From contig JACPOC010000059.1 of the NCBI GenBank assembly GCA_016185125.1, forward strand, positions 1-60,622: DNA of 60,622 nt. The letters run 5' to 3'. Below the pieces are notes generated by a model, which saw only the letters and a program-made list of their open reading frames with translations, was not told the DNA's origin and made no database searches. Made by a program: the position numbers and the translations under genes. Below, piece after piece: positions 1-7,590 of the stretch (within the stretch, counting starts at the first letter, position 1; every line of letters starts with the position of its first letter). This DNA is from Bacteroidota bacterium (GTDB taxonomy: Bacteria; Bacteroidota; Bacteroidia; B-17B0; Aurantibacillaceae).

Positions 1-108
1 CTCCTTAAAAAAGCCAAAGTCCGCAGTTGGAAATAATTTTACGACTGCTAATAAAAATCAAAAAAATTAACTAATTTTAAAAAAGAAAATGTCCAAAGTT
101 ATTTAGGC

Positions 109-381
109 TTAAAAGTACAGATTGGTTTGACTACATACATTCTCATCTATCTGAGTTTTTTTCATTTCGTTTTTCAACCTTTTCTTTTCGCTATTTAGTT
201 CACGCTTTTCCTGTCTTTCAGATCGTCTGTCTTCCTTATTTTGTTTTCTGTCCGCTCGTCTTTCTTCTCTGCGTTCCCTGGCTTTTTTACCCATGCCGAG
301 TAAGTTGTCATAACCTTCCTCATCATAGTTGCTGAACTGCGATTGACCAGAAAGACCGAAATTGTTTCTTTGTATATTCAT
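109..381 (-). CDS. Small basic coiled-coil protein, unknown function
   Basis: A 90-residue hydrophilic protein. Residues about 30-75 are almost entirely Lys, Arg and Glu (for example KKARERREERRADRK), which predicts one long charged helix or coiled coil; the first 28 residues are polar and aromatic. No signal peptide or membrane segment. It is the last visible gene of the late minus-strand operon, 4 bases after the 209-residue membrane protein. I do not recognise the family. A nucleic-acid-binding or scaffold-like role in the virus-like module is possible but inferred only from composition and position. Confidence 0.55.
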   Translation of the reverse strand: MNIQRNNFGLSGQSQFSNYDEEGYDNLLGMGKKARERREERRADRKQNKEDRRSERQEKRELNSEKKRLKNEMKKTQIDENVCSQTNLYF

Positions 382-385
382 GGTG

Positions 386-1015
386 TTAGGCTTTTAATGG
401 TATTGGTTGTTGTGATTGTTTTTTTGAAAAGAAGGCCATTGCTGCCACTGCTAAACCGAGTAGAACAAAAAGCCCAATGAGCATGTACATTTTGTTTTTT
501 CCTTTGCTTTGCTCATTTGCCGCTAATTGCGATTTGTAAGCATAAATTCCCTGAAGTGTTTTTGTAGTCGCTTCTTCTCTTGCCCTTCGTCCACCACCAA
601 TTGCACTTCCAATTCCTCCAACAGCACTGGCTATTCCTCCCCACAAACCACCACCACCGCCACCGGAAGATCCTCCGCTTTCTTCACCGCCTGAATCGCC
701 TCCTTTCTTAAAGAGAGATTTAAAATCAAAGTTGTCATAACTGCTTTCCAGTGTGCAATCCAGTATTATTCTCGCCAGGTCATTATTGAACTCCTTGTTA
801 CACTCACCAATAGCGGAAAGCAATTTATCGGTAAGCTCTTGGTCTGTTGGGTTCTCTGCTAATTCAATACTGTAATCCTCCAATAGCTCCTGAATAGCTT
901 TGGGATTATCGGCAATGATTATCCCGATAATCTGAAGCAGGGCTTTAGATTTTTCATTGAGCATAGCTTCCTGCTCTTTTGGTTTTTCTTTTTCGTTATT
1001 GATAATTCTTACCAT
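386..1015 (-). CDS. Gly-rich membrane-anchored protein, candidate virion component
   Basis: 209 residues. Residues about 20-95 form a helical domain (ADNPKAIQELLEDYSIEL...) that resembles residues 17-65 of the neighbouring 177-residue protein. A Gly/Ser-rich linker (about 105-145) contains a stretch (WGGIASAVGGIGSAIGGG) that looks like an amphipathic helix, and one transmembrane helix lies near the C terminus (MYMLIGLFVLLGLAVAAMAF), followed by a short polar tail. It starts 3 bases after the stop of the 177-residue gene, so the two are co-transcribed and probably coupled. Helical head, glycine linker and C-terminal anchor are features I associate with minor membrane proteins of tailless viruses; no catalytic motif is visible. 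Confidence 0.6.
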   Translation of the reverse strand: MVRIINNEKEKPKEQEAMLNEKSKALLQIIGIIIADNPKAIQELLEDYSIELAENPTDQELTDKLLSAIGECNKEFNNDLARIILDCTLESSYDNFDFKSLFKKGGDSGGEESGGSSGGGGGGLWGGIASAVGGIGSAIGGGRRAREEATTKTLQGIYAYKSQLAANEQSKGKNKMYMLIGLFVLLGLAVAAMAFFSKKQSQQPIPLKA

Positions 1016-1018
1016 CAG

Positions 1019-1552
1019 TTAAACTATTTTGGCAATGACAACTCCGGCAAGAAAGAACAGCCCGAATTTTAGCCACAGGCTTTGTGTACTTGCTTCGTTT
1101 TGTTTCTCCTGTTTTTCTGTTTGTTTTTTTCTTCGCTTGAGTTCATCCCAAACCGTTTCCACTTCGGCCATCATGGCTTTATCCGTTGGGTTTTCTTTGG
1201 ATTTTTTCTTGGTGTCCTCGTAGAGTTGTGTGAGATCGTTTACCGATAGTTCAGAGAGCTTATCCAGCAATTCTTTTGTTTCTCCTGAATAGGAACTATT
1301 ACAACCGCAAAAGTTGCTCTCATCGCTGTTATGGCCTGATACTTCCAGTATCAATTTCTTTTCAGGATGAATAGCTATCAAATCTTTGATGACCGGTTCC
1401 CCTTTTTTCTTTACCAGGAGTTTAACTGCCTTTGCCAGTTCATCTACTTTCTTCGGTGGCTCATAGCCATACTTCTCAACTATTTTAGCGGCTTCTGACG
1501 GCCTTTGCAGTACGATATAGTCTATCCTGTTTTGTGCTTTTCCTTTACACAT
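1019..1552 (-). CDS. Tail-anchored protein with CxC motif, candidate virion component
   Basis: 177 residues. An N-terminal helical domain (RPSEAAKIVEKYGYEPP..., residues about 17-65) is followed by a short Cys segment (FCGCNSS, about 82-88), a charged coiled-coil stretch (about 95-155) and a single C-terminal transmembrane helix (LWLKFGLFFLAGVVIAKIV). The N-terminal domain aligns by eye with that of the downstream 209-residue protein, so the pair looks like a diverged duplication. It lies downstream of the candidate capsid gene, separated from it by a strong hairpin terminator. The function is unknown; a membrane-anchored structural role is an inference from architecture and context. Confidence 0.6.
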   Translation of the reverse strand: MCKGKAQNRIDYIVLQRPSEAAKIVEKYGYEPPKKVDELAKAVKLLVKKKGEPVIKDLIAIHPEKKLILEVSGHNSDESNFCGCNSSYSGETKELLDKLSELSVNDLTQLYEDTKKKSKENPTDKAMMAEVETVWDELKRRKKQTEKQEKQNEASTQSLWLKFGLFFLAGVVIAKIV

Positions 1553-1597
1553 GATTTACTTATTAATGAGTTTGTGGCTTATCTACTTTGTTTGAAA

Positions 1598-1636
1598 AAA
1601 AGCCAAAGCAGAGGGTTTCCCGCTTTGGCTTTTTTC
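1598..1636 (-). terminator. Strong rho-independent terminator after candidate capsid gene
   Basis: Perfect 9-bp arms AGCCAAAGC (1601-1609) and GCTTTGGCT (1622-1630) enclose a 12-nt loop and are flanked by A and T runs on both sides, so the hairpin can work in either direction. On the minus strand it lies 27 bases after the stop of the 1663-2520 gene and ahead of the 177-residue gene. This would let the upstream gene be transcribed in excess over the following ones. Confidence 0.8.
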
Positions 1637-1662
1637 TGATTAACCCTTAGCTGATTTTCAGC

Positions 1663-2520
1663 TTATCTGCGTTTTCTTAACAGCCTTCTTGGTCCACCTT
1701 GCCTTCCGCCTCCTCCTACTGGTCTGCGAACAACTCTGCGGACCATTTTTTTAGGTTTTGGCCTTACACCAAATACAGGTGATGGTTTTTGTTTTGCAAG
1801 GTCAATTTGTGGTAAACCTGTTGGGCGTGGTGCTGTGGAAATTTCCGCAACATTTTGTCCAGCCAACACATTACCCATATCAACACGGGCTTTGATTGTG
1901 AAGGTGAGCGTTGTTTTTACGCCTGCTTTTTGGAAATAGCGGATGCTGTCTTGTCCTGTTACATCCATCTCGAATGCACTGTCATCAATCAAATTAGGGT
2001 TAGTATTTTGAGGTGATGTGGCATTACGTGGTTGGTACGGATGAGAGTTGAAGGAACCGGCTGCTGATTTACGCAGGATTTTCCAAACGTTGTCAAATTG
2101 CAACGGATCCGAAACGGACATTTTCATTCCCTGGATTTTGAAAGGATTAGCTTTGCTTTCCTCTCTTACTTCGTTATGAGAGCTTTCCTGCACAACTACT
2201 AATACACCTGCCGGTTGAGCAGCGTTCTCATTTCCACCGAAAATGATTGCTTCTGCGTCTGCTCCGCTTGTGTTTGTGATTGTTATGGTGAGGGTACGAT
2301 CATTCGGATTGATTTTTCCGATAGAAGCCTGGTCAAAATTATCGTAAGAATCGTCATCGTAGTTGTCTTCTACGCCAACGTATTCTACTTCCTCGTATGA
2401 ATCTTCATCATACGAATCCTGTCCTTCGAGACCTGTATCGAAATTATCGTCATCATAATCATCGTAACGGTCTTCGGCCTCTTGCTCATATTTGCGAATT
2501 TCTTCGTTATATTTATTCAT
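1663..2520 (-). CDS. Candidate major capsid protein of a virus-like element
   Basis: 285 residues in three parts. Residues 1-68 are an extremely acidic, Asp/Glu/Tyr-rich tail. Residues about 70-230 are a beta-rich core without Cys (TLTITITNTSGADAEAIIFGG; later TTLTFTIKARV), of a size compatible with one beta-barrel. Residues about 250-285 are Arg/Lys/Pro/Gly-rich and end in RRLLRKRR, as in capsid proteins that contact nucleic acid. No signal peptide, membrane segment or enzyme motif. It follows a 61-residue membrane protein and is followed at once by a strong terminator, as expected for a very abundant product. The capsid assignment is inference from composition and neighbourhood (packaging-type ATPase, membrane proteins). 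A nucleic-acid-binding non-capsid protein is the main alternative. Confidence 0.5.
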   Translation of the reverse strand: MNKYNEEIRKYEQEAEDRYDDYDDDNFDTGLEGQDSYDEDSYEEVEYVGVEDNYDDDSYDNFDQASIGKINPNDRTLTITITNTSGADAEAIIFGGNENAAQPAGVLVVVQESSHNEVREESKANPFKIQGMKMSVSDPLQFDNVWKILRKSAAGSFNSHPYQPRNATSPQNTNPNLIDDSAFEMDVTGQDSIRYFQKAGVKTTLTFTIKARVDMGNVLAGQNVAEISTAPRPTGLPQIDLAKQKPSPVFGVRPKPKKMVRRVVRRPVGGGGRQGGPRRLLRKRR

Positions 2521-2593
2521 GGCTTTGAATGTTAATGGTTAATAATTGTTTTTAGTTGTAATCTTTTGCAAGGCTCTTAATGCACATCAAGCC

Positions 2594-2779
2594 TTACTTT
2601 TTCGCAGCATCCTTTTCTTTGTCGGCTGCTTTTTTCTCTTTCGATTTGTTCATAGCTGGTATGATAAGCGTTTGAGCTACCACTACTGCGATTGTACAAC
2701 CAACGATGGCTGTTACCAATGTTACACCGGCTGTGATGCCGATCTCTTTCCAGTCTATTTTTGAAACTTCGTTTGTCAT
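2594..2779 (-). CDS. Small single-span membrane protein
   Basis: 61 residues: a short polar N terminus, one transmembrane helix at about residues 13-37 (ITAGVTLVTAIVGCTIAVVV) and a highly charged Lys/Glu/Ala C-terminal tail. It is the first gene of the distal late segment, 73 bases upstream of the candidate capsid gene. No family recognised. Small membrane proteins of this form recur across the element (8804-9091, 22451-22627, 27709-27873). Confidence 0.6.
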   Translation of the reverse strand: MTNEVSKIDWKEIGITAGVTLVTAIVGCTIAVVVAQTLIIPAMNKSKEKKAADKEKDAAKK

Positions 2780-3048
2780 GGCTTTTAATTTTTAATGATT
2801 GTTGATTTTAATCGTTTGCCTTTTTGCGTGTATTGGTATTTAAACCTTGCGAGGTCAAAATTGCGAGTAATGGAAGGGGGTTAAAAGGAGGTTACTTGTG
2901 GTTTGCCACAACTTTTACAAGTGGGTATAGGAAAATAAAGCAGTTAAGAAAGTTTGCTGCATACAAGAAATTATGGAGGAAAGTGATAGATTTTGCGAAA
3001 GAAATGGAAATTGGGTACTTATCACAGTAAATTTTAAACGGACGTTTG

Positions 3049-3096
3049 CAAATTATTGGCAATAATTAAGAATATTGCCAATAATTTGTATATTTG
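3049..3096 (+). promoter_or_regulatory. 16-bp-arm palindromic operator and -7 box of the AbiEi-like gene
   Basis: CAAATTATTGGCAATA (3049-3064) and its exact reverse complement (3073-3088) are separated by 8 bases. Immediately after lies TATATTTG (3089-3096), a match to the Bacteroidota -7 consensus TAnnTTTG, 12 bases before the ATG at 3109. AbiEi-type antitoxins are known to repress their own operon through inverted repeats in the promoter, so this is most likely the autoregulatory site. Confidence 0.7.
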
Positions 3097-3108
3097 CTTT
3101 TTCAAATC

Positions 3109-3660
3109 ATGCCTGTAAAAAGAGAATTTTTAAAGACAAAGCAGCTAAAGCAGCACTTCGCCAAAGCGGAGAGTATATCTATTGACCAGATATACAAATT
3201 CTACAATACCGGAAAGAATATTATCCCTAAGTCAACGTTAAGATGGCGCATCTACAAATTGTTGAATGCTGGAGTTTTAAAGAGAATTGGAAGGGGTAAA
3301 TATGAATTTGGCACAGAAACAATTTACCAACCTGACACTCCCAAAAGTGTCAAAGCCATTTATGACAAGATTAAAAAGAACTTTCCTTACGCAAATATTT
3401 GTAGCTGGCATACTAATTATTTAAACGAGTTCACTATTCATCAACCGGGCAAACATTCTATAATTATTGAGACTGAAAAAGATACCACTGAATCTATTTT
3501 TAACTTCATTAAAGAGCAATACAAAGAAGCGTTTCTGAATCCTACCAAAGATGTTTACCATAGATATATTTCAGGAAAAAAAGAGAGCATTGTTGTTCTA
3601 AATCTAATATCGGAAGCTCCCACGCAGGAAGTAGATGGTATTAATGTGTATAGGATTTAA
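3109..3660 (+). pseudogene. AbiEi-like type IV antitoxin / transcriptional regulator, C-terminally truncated
   Basis: 183 residues remain from the ATG at 3109; an upstream in-frame TTG overlaps the -7 box and is unlikely to be the start. The N terminus is a winged helix (about residues 10-65: KSTLRWRIYKLLNAGVLKRIGRGKYEF), followed by an AbiEi/DUF6577-like domain that reads APTQEVDGINV and then stops abruptly at YRI. In this family the text normally continues into a conserved C-terminal part, and a nucleotidyltransferase toxin (AbiEii-like) usually follows. Neither is present. The loss point coincides with the truncation of the opposing TonB receptor, so one rearrangement removed both ends. 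DNA binding may still work, since the winged helix is intact. Confidence 0.6.
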
Positions 3661-3993
3661 ACCTCTTGTGGCTATCCCATTGGCGGTAAATCCGGCACTT
3701 TCAGTCTCAACGATATTTAAACCTGGTATCCTGCCTAATATTTGTCGTGTATTGTTAATGGCTTTATTGGCATCCAGGCTGTCAACCATAATTATTTCAT
3801 TCTTTTTACCAGCGTATATAATGCCGTCCTTTTCTTCAGGTAAATGACCAACACCGTTTACACTTCTAATAGCAGTAACAGTAATTTCAGAAAGTTTTAT
3901 TTCTTTGTTTTTTGTTGTGTCACTATTTTGTGCATTGCCAAAATAATTTAATAGCAGGAATATTACTGTACTGCTTATGTAGGGTATCTTCAT
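3604..3993 (-). pseudogene. TonB-dependent (iron-type) receptor, truncated after the start of the plug domain
   Basis: 129 residues. A signal peptide (ISSTVIFLLLNYFGNAQ) precedes a TonB-box-like segment and the plug start (KLSEITVTAIR, then NNTRQILGRIPGLNIVETESAGFTANGIATRGLNP, split here by a few residues of context), typical of FecA-like outer-membrane receptors of 700-800 residues. After ATRGLNPI the sequence turns into antisense of the AbiEi gene and stops, so more than 80 percent of the receptor is missing. A Fur-like palindrome lies 250 bases upstream, consistent with former iron regulation. The product cannot form a barrel. Confidence 0.75.
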
Positions 3994-4193
3994 TTTATTT
4001 TAGAATTATTTATTGTTTCGTTTAATAAGGATGATTGGGAAATAGCAGAGTAGATGCGTATCATATTGGTATCACGTTTTATGTCAAGCATCTGAATAAA
4101 ATATTTTTTACGCTCTACTGAAAAATTTTCATGCTGTTTGCTTTCGTTTTCTTGGTTTGATGTTGGCATGGTAGATTTTGAAATGAACAGCAC
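3990..4193 (-). CDS. Short ORF coupled to the receptor remnant, unknown
   Basis: 67 residues (59 if the second Met at 4169 is used), polar and helical, with no recognisable domain. Its stop overlaps the receptor start as ATGA, which suggests translational coupling and supports a real gene, and the Fur-like box lies just upstream. It may be a small leader or accessory gene of the receptor operon, or a chance ORF. Confidence 0.3.
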   Translation of the reverse strand: MLFISKSTMPTSNQENESKQHENFSVERKKYFIQMLDIKRDTNMIRIYSAISQSSLLNETINNSKIK

Positions 4194-4239
4194 AAATGAA
4201 CGCTACAAAAAAGGAAGTCACAATACCTTAAAATGGGTA

Positions 4240-4256
4240 TTTAGAATCATTCTAAA
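4240..4256. promoter_or_regulatory. Fur-like palindromic operator
   Basis: TTTAGAAT-C-ATTCTAAA is a perfect 17-bp palindrome with one central base, matching the general form of Fur-family boxes. A degenerate second copy (TTAGAATGATTTT) occurs at 4314-4326. It lies between the receptor remnant (minus) and the STAS-like gene (plus). Iron control is inferred from the motif and the TonB receptor downstream. Confidence 0.55.
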
Positions 4257-4369
4257 CAATAAAGGGGCTATTTGTTACGCTAATCCTACCATTTATTCTT
4301 AAAAAGCCGCCACTTAGAATGATTTTCAAACCACTTAATCAATAAAATAATCTTTTCATGTTTAATTAA

Positions 4370-4377
4370 TAATTTTG
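4370..4377 (+). promoter_or_regulatory. -7 promoter box of the STAS-like gene
   Basis: TAATTTTG fits the Bacteroidota TAnnTTTG consensus and lies 41 bases before the ATG at 4419. No clear -33 element was identified. Confidence 0.45.
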
Positions 4378-4418
4378 CATCATTTTTCATGTCTTTCTGT
4401 GCGAATTGTAAATAGCAA

Positions 4419-4805
4419 ATGAATAAAATTACTACGAGAACAATTGAAGCCCATCTTGATGAAGCAGGAATTTTGTGTGTTAAAATTGTTGAGGGAGCGG
4501 AAATAGATTTAGACGATGCAGTAGATAATTTTTTAACTATAAGGCAGCTTAGGGCTGGTCAAAGAAGGCTAAAATTGGTTGATATAAGGGGCTGTCGTAA
4601 AATCACTAAAAAAGCGAAAGCATACTCTTTAAAGGAAGATACACCTGAAAAAACCATTGCTAAAGCTGTTCTTGTAAAATCAATCATAGGAAAAATAATT
4701 AATATTTTTTTTATGAAGCGTAACAAATCAAAAGTGCCCGTCAAATTTTTTATATCTGAAAAAAAAGCCCGGAAATGGTTAAATTCTTTTGTAGAAAACA
4801 AATAA
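4419..4805 (+). CDS. STAS/SEC14-like domain protein (DUF7793-like)
   Basis: 128 residues. The alternating strand/helix layout (ILCVKIVEGAEIDLDDAV..., RRLKLVDIRGCRKITKKAKAYSLKED, KAVLVKSIIGKIINIFF, VPVKFFISEKKARKWLNSF) is the pattern of small soluble SpoIIAA/STAS-type proteins common in Bacteroidota, where the end of the domain typically reads as an F.sEeeAl.WL motif. No catalytic residues are expected. It has its own promoter and converges on the methyltransferase gene at 4817. It is host-like in character and probably entered together with the receptor fragment. Confidence 0.55.
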   Translation: MNKITTRTIEAHLDEAGILCVKIVEGAEIDLDDAVDNFLTIRQLRAGQRRLKLVDIRGCRKITKKAKAYSLKEDTPEKTIAKAVLVKSIIGKIINIFFMKRNKSKVPVKFFISEKKARKWLNSFVENK

Positions 4806-4816
4806 GGTTACTTCGT

Positions 4817-5353
4817 TTATTTATAATTCAAACGACAGGATTGTTGCTTTACTAAATCTTCTGTTTCAAAAGTTAATTCATTCCCGATCTTTAATCCATT
4901 CGTAAACCAAGCAGTAGCAAACCAACTTCCTTCGCCTTCTCCATCAGGTGTTTCAAAATTGATTCGGTGGTCAAATAGAATCAATTCCAATCCGCAGCAA
5001 CGGAATAGAAACTGTCTTTTAGCCGATTCCAGCGTGGTTAATGGCAGTAGGAATGCAAACGGTTTACCGAGACAATAAGCTCTCTGTAAGAACTCTTGTT
5101 TAAGGGAAAACGGAGGGTTAGTAATGATGCAATCATAATGCTTGGGTGTGTATTCCAGGAAATCATGGCCGGAGAGAATATCAGTGGATATCACTTTGTA
5201 TCCCTTCTTTCGTAATGCCTTTGTAAGATTCCCTTTGCCTGTGGCGCACTCCCATATTGTCCAGCCTGGCTTCAGGAATTTATAAAGAGGTAGCAAAGCA
5301 TTGGGCGGTGTTTGAAAATCATCTTTTCCTCCAGGTCTTAATGGTGGTTTCAT
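4817..5353 (-). CDS. Phage-type adenine-N6 DNA methyltransferase
   Basis: 178 residues. A class I SAM-binding loop (ECATGKGN, residues 35-42), an acidic strand end (VISTDIL, 54-60) and the catalytic NPPF tetrapeptide (79-82) identify a small adenine methyltransferase of the kind phages carry. The N terminus DDFQTPPNAL also resembles phage Dam-like enzymes. There is no target-recognition domain beyond the compact core, so specificity is likely short or relaxed. It is the last gene of the ATPase operon (19-base gap to the 116-residue gene). Probable role: modification of the element's own DNA against host restriction. Confidence 0.75.
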   Translation of the reverse strand: MKPPLRPGGKDDFQTPPNALLPLYKFLKPGWTIWECATGKGNLTKALRKKGYKVISTDILSGHDFLEYTPKHYDCIITNPPFSLKQEFLQRAYCLGKPFAFLLPLTTLESAKRQFLFRCCGLELILFDHRINFETPDGEGEGSWFATAWFTNGLKIGNELTFETEDLVKQQSCRLNYK

Positions 5354-5372
5354 GCAGATTTTAAAGATTCTA

Positions 5373-5723
5373 TTACACCTCGATCCATTCGCAATAATCA
5401 GCTAAATCTGCAAGGGGAATGCGGCCATATTTAACCGATGAATAATACCCCTGCCTTGCATATCGTTCTTTCCACATCTTAAAATATTTATCCCTCTCTT
5501 TGGTAGAGCTGAATGGCGGTACACCAATACGAATACTAAAACCGTCAGGCGAAATGACATCGTATTTTTTCTTTTTATTTTCTTTCTTTTCGGGAAAAGA
5601 GTATTCGATATGAAATCCTCCTTTAACTGGATTCATGGTGGCTTTCCCGCCTCTCTTTTTAATTTTTTCAAGATGAGTTTCAGCTGCTTTTTTGTTACTG
5701 TGTGTTTTGTTATAAGTTTTCAT
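5373..5723 (-). CDS. KTH-repeat-domain protein, paralogue of 25780-26151
   Basis: 116 residues. The first about 55 residues (YNKTHSNKKAAETHLEKIKKRGG...) are shared, in diverged form, with the 123-residue protein at 25780-26151: the common pattern is KTHxxKKAxxxHLExIKxRxGK, then a strand ending in FP and KYD. The rest is basic and aromatic (FKMWKERYARQGYYSSVKYG). No enzyme motif is seen. It sits 17 bases downstream of the ATPase. The family occurs twice in this element, once in each transcription block. Function unknown. Confidence 0.55.
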   Translation of the reverse strand: MKTYNKTHSNKKAAETHLEKIKKRGGKATMNPVKGGFHIEYSFPEKKENKKKKYDVISPDGFSIRIGVPPFSSTKERDKYFKMWKERYARQGYYSSVKYGRIPLADLADYCEWIEV

Positions 5724-5740
5724 GGTATATGGGTTTTTGT

Positions 5741-6658
5741 TTATGCTGCTTTGGCTTGTGTTATCTTTTCAGTTGCAATAGGGCTTTTAAAATTTACTTC
5801 GTGATACCGGAGAAGCTCGCCAATGAGTTTAACTACAACTTCATTTCTATTTTTATAAATCAACTTGCCGTAAAAATCTCTTTCCAGCATCATTCGTCTT
5901 ACCATTCCATTTTCCTCTGTGTCGAGATATTTTTTGCAAGCCCGGATATAGGCTTCAACACTGCATCCCCTGAGTTTTAATTTTCTCATGTTCACATACA
6001 CGAAAAAGCGAATGTTGCCAATGAGATATTGTTCTTCAACTATTATTGTAGCAATGCGAACCAGGAAATAATTCGGGATGCGGTTGCGATAACGAGTTAC
6101 ATCATCCACTTGTTTATGTAGGCGCAACCAGGTACAGTTCTGAAATTCCGTAGTCGTTATCTTTGCAATGGATTGATGAGAGATCATTATATCCAGCCCG
6201 TGATGGCGATTAGTGGTAAGCAATCCTACAATGGTTTGTCCTTTTGCACCGGTCATGTATTTGTCCAGGTCTTCCAGTACCAGCAATCCGTCAGTAAATT
6301 GTTTTACCATCCGTTCAACGGTATCTCGTTTTTCTTCAATGGACATGGTTTCACCAAAGCGGGTGAGTGGGCGTATCCTGCGGGCACGGATGAGTTTTAA
6401 ATCACGAATGAAATCGGGACCAACGGTAGTGTAGCATTCGTAGTCATCATCATTTACATCAAAGATTAAAACCTTACGCCCTTTTCTGCCTACTTCAGGA
6501 TGATCCCGGAGATAATTTTCAATTTCAAGAATATTACGAAAGGTCTTACCAACGCCTGTTTCACCACAAACAAGCATCAGCATTGGTTGGCGCTCGTCCT
6601 GTTTATTGACCAGGACTATTCCCTGAAAGAGCTTGGGTGATTCAGTTGTTGCGGACAT
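5741..6658 (-). CDS. P-loop ATPase, A32/Zot/FtsK-HerA-like, candidate genome-packaging ATPase
   Basis: 305 residues. Walker A is GETGVGKT (32-39). A strand KVLIFDVND (62-70) follows, then Walker B LLVLED (125-130) and a sensor segment TNRHHGLDIMISHQS (149-163) with the Arg/His and terminal Gln typical of HerA/FtsK, A32-type packaging and Zot-like ATPases. The length fits viral packaging ATPases, not conjugative coupling proteins (over 500 residues) or terminases, and there is no nuclease domain. It is surrounded by small acidic and membrane proteins and lies in the same strand block as the candidate capsid gene. Genome packaging is therefore the favoured role; a Zot-like morphogenesis ATPase is the alternative. 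Confidence 0.6.
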   Translation of the reverse strand: MSATTESPKLFQGIVLVNKQDERQPMLMLVCGETGVGKTFRNILEIENYLRDHPEVGRKGRKVLIFDVNDDDYECYTTVGPDFIRDLKLIRARRIRPLTRFGETMSIEEKRDTVERMVKQFTDGLLVLEDLDKYMTGAKGQTIVGLLTTNRHHGLDIMISHQSIAKITTTEFQNCTWLRLHKQVDDVTRYRNRIPNYFLVRIATIIVEEQYLIGNIRFFVYVNMRKLKLRGCSVEAYIRACKKYLDTEENGMVRRMMLERDFYGKLIYKNRNEVVVKLIGELLRYHEVNFKSPIATEKITQAKAA

Positions 6659-6689
6659 CTCATCTTAAATTGTTTCCAGGTCAGCCCAA

Positions 6690-7583
6690 TTATTCAGAGG
6701 TCTCCAATACAGAATCAGGTAATCCGGTGCGATTAGTTGCTTTAGTATTTTGTAGGGTTTCTTCATAAACTACTTCAGCTTCTTCTTCCTTTTTATTTTT
6801 TGTTTTGTTTTCCGAAGTAGTGGTATGCTTCTCATCTTCTTTTTCCTGCTCATCCTCTCTGTAACTCCCAACTTCTTTGCGAATTATATCACGTATGCGC
6901 TCAACCAGCATTTCATTTTCTGCACGGATCTCCATCACTACTTTCGCTTTTTTAATAATGATAGATAAAGCTACTCCCAGCAATTGTTGTTCGGGAGTGA
7001 GAACTTTCGCTTTTTTGCGAAGCACATGAATTAACAATGGGCGGAGCATTGCCTTGTCTTCTTCATCCAGCTTTATTCGCTTAATATTTTTGACATTCTG
7101 TTCTTCAATAACTTGAATAACTTCATCAAAGTCATAAAAATCTTTGTGCTTGCGAATAGTTACAAAGTAACCAGCCCCAACTTCCAGAAGCGTATTGTTT
7201 ACCACTCCTAAAATTGTATCGGCCATCATAGTAGCATGACCTATCGGAACATTGAACTCACCGGATTCTTCGGAACTGGTAGAAGTTGTACCCGTGCTTT
7301 CTTCTGTCGGCTCCGCATCAATTTCCTGCTCAGGCGCATCTAAAGGTTCTTCTTTGGGTTTATCCTTCGGCTTTTCTTTACTTTCCTCTCCGGGCTTATT
7401 TTCTGCCTTTTCAGAGGTGTCTTTACTCTCCGTTTTGGAAGCGGTAGCATCTTCTGAAGGATTGTTCTTTTGAACAACCGGTTGAGCCAGGGGACTATCA
7501 TTTTCTTCGGGTATTTCCTCGAAAGCAATATCCTGTGGATCCTTCTTTAAAACCTGTTCTATTAACTCTTTATTTTCTGACAT
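6690..7583 (-). CDS. Acidic protein with disordered ends and central helical domain, unknown
   Basis: 297 residues. Residues 1-108 are Glu/Lys/Pro/Ser-rich and repetitive (KPKDKPKEEP), probably disordered. Residues about 112-235 form a folded part (GHATMMADTILGVVNNTLLEVG; then LRPLLIHVLRKKAKVLTPEQQLLGVALSIII). The C-terminal 60 residues are charged again. No signal peptide or clear membrane span. It lies 31 bases upstream of the ATPase, so it is a candidate partner of it. Unrecognised. Confidence 0.55.
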   Translation of the reverse strand: MSENKELIEQVLKKDPQDIAFEEIPEENDSPLAQPVVQKNNPSEDATASKTESKDTSEKAENKPGEESKEKPKDKPKEEPLDAPEQEIDAEPTEESTGTTSTSSEESGEFNVPIGHATMMADTILGVVNNTLLEVGAGYFVTIRKHKDFYDFDEVIQVIEEQNVKNIKRIKLDEEDKAMLRPLLIHVLRKKAKVLTPEQQLLGVALSIIIKKAKVVMEIRAENEMLVERIRDIIRKEVGSYREDEQEKEDEKHTTTSENKTKNKKEEEAEVVYEETLQNTKATNRTGLPDSVLETSE

Positions 7584-7590
7584 GGCTGAC

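Noticed and set aside
2824-3030. 68-residue plus-strand ORF before the AbiEi-like gene
   Set aside because: Low-complexity basic translation, no promoter or family likeness. It lies in the divergent control region and looks like a chance frame.
5373-6658. Conjugation module (TraG/VirD4-like ATPase with partners)
   Set aside because: The ATPase is too short, lacks the coupling-protein domain and membrane helices, and no relaxase or VirB genes occur in 31 kb.
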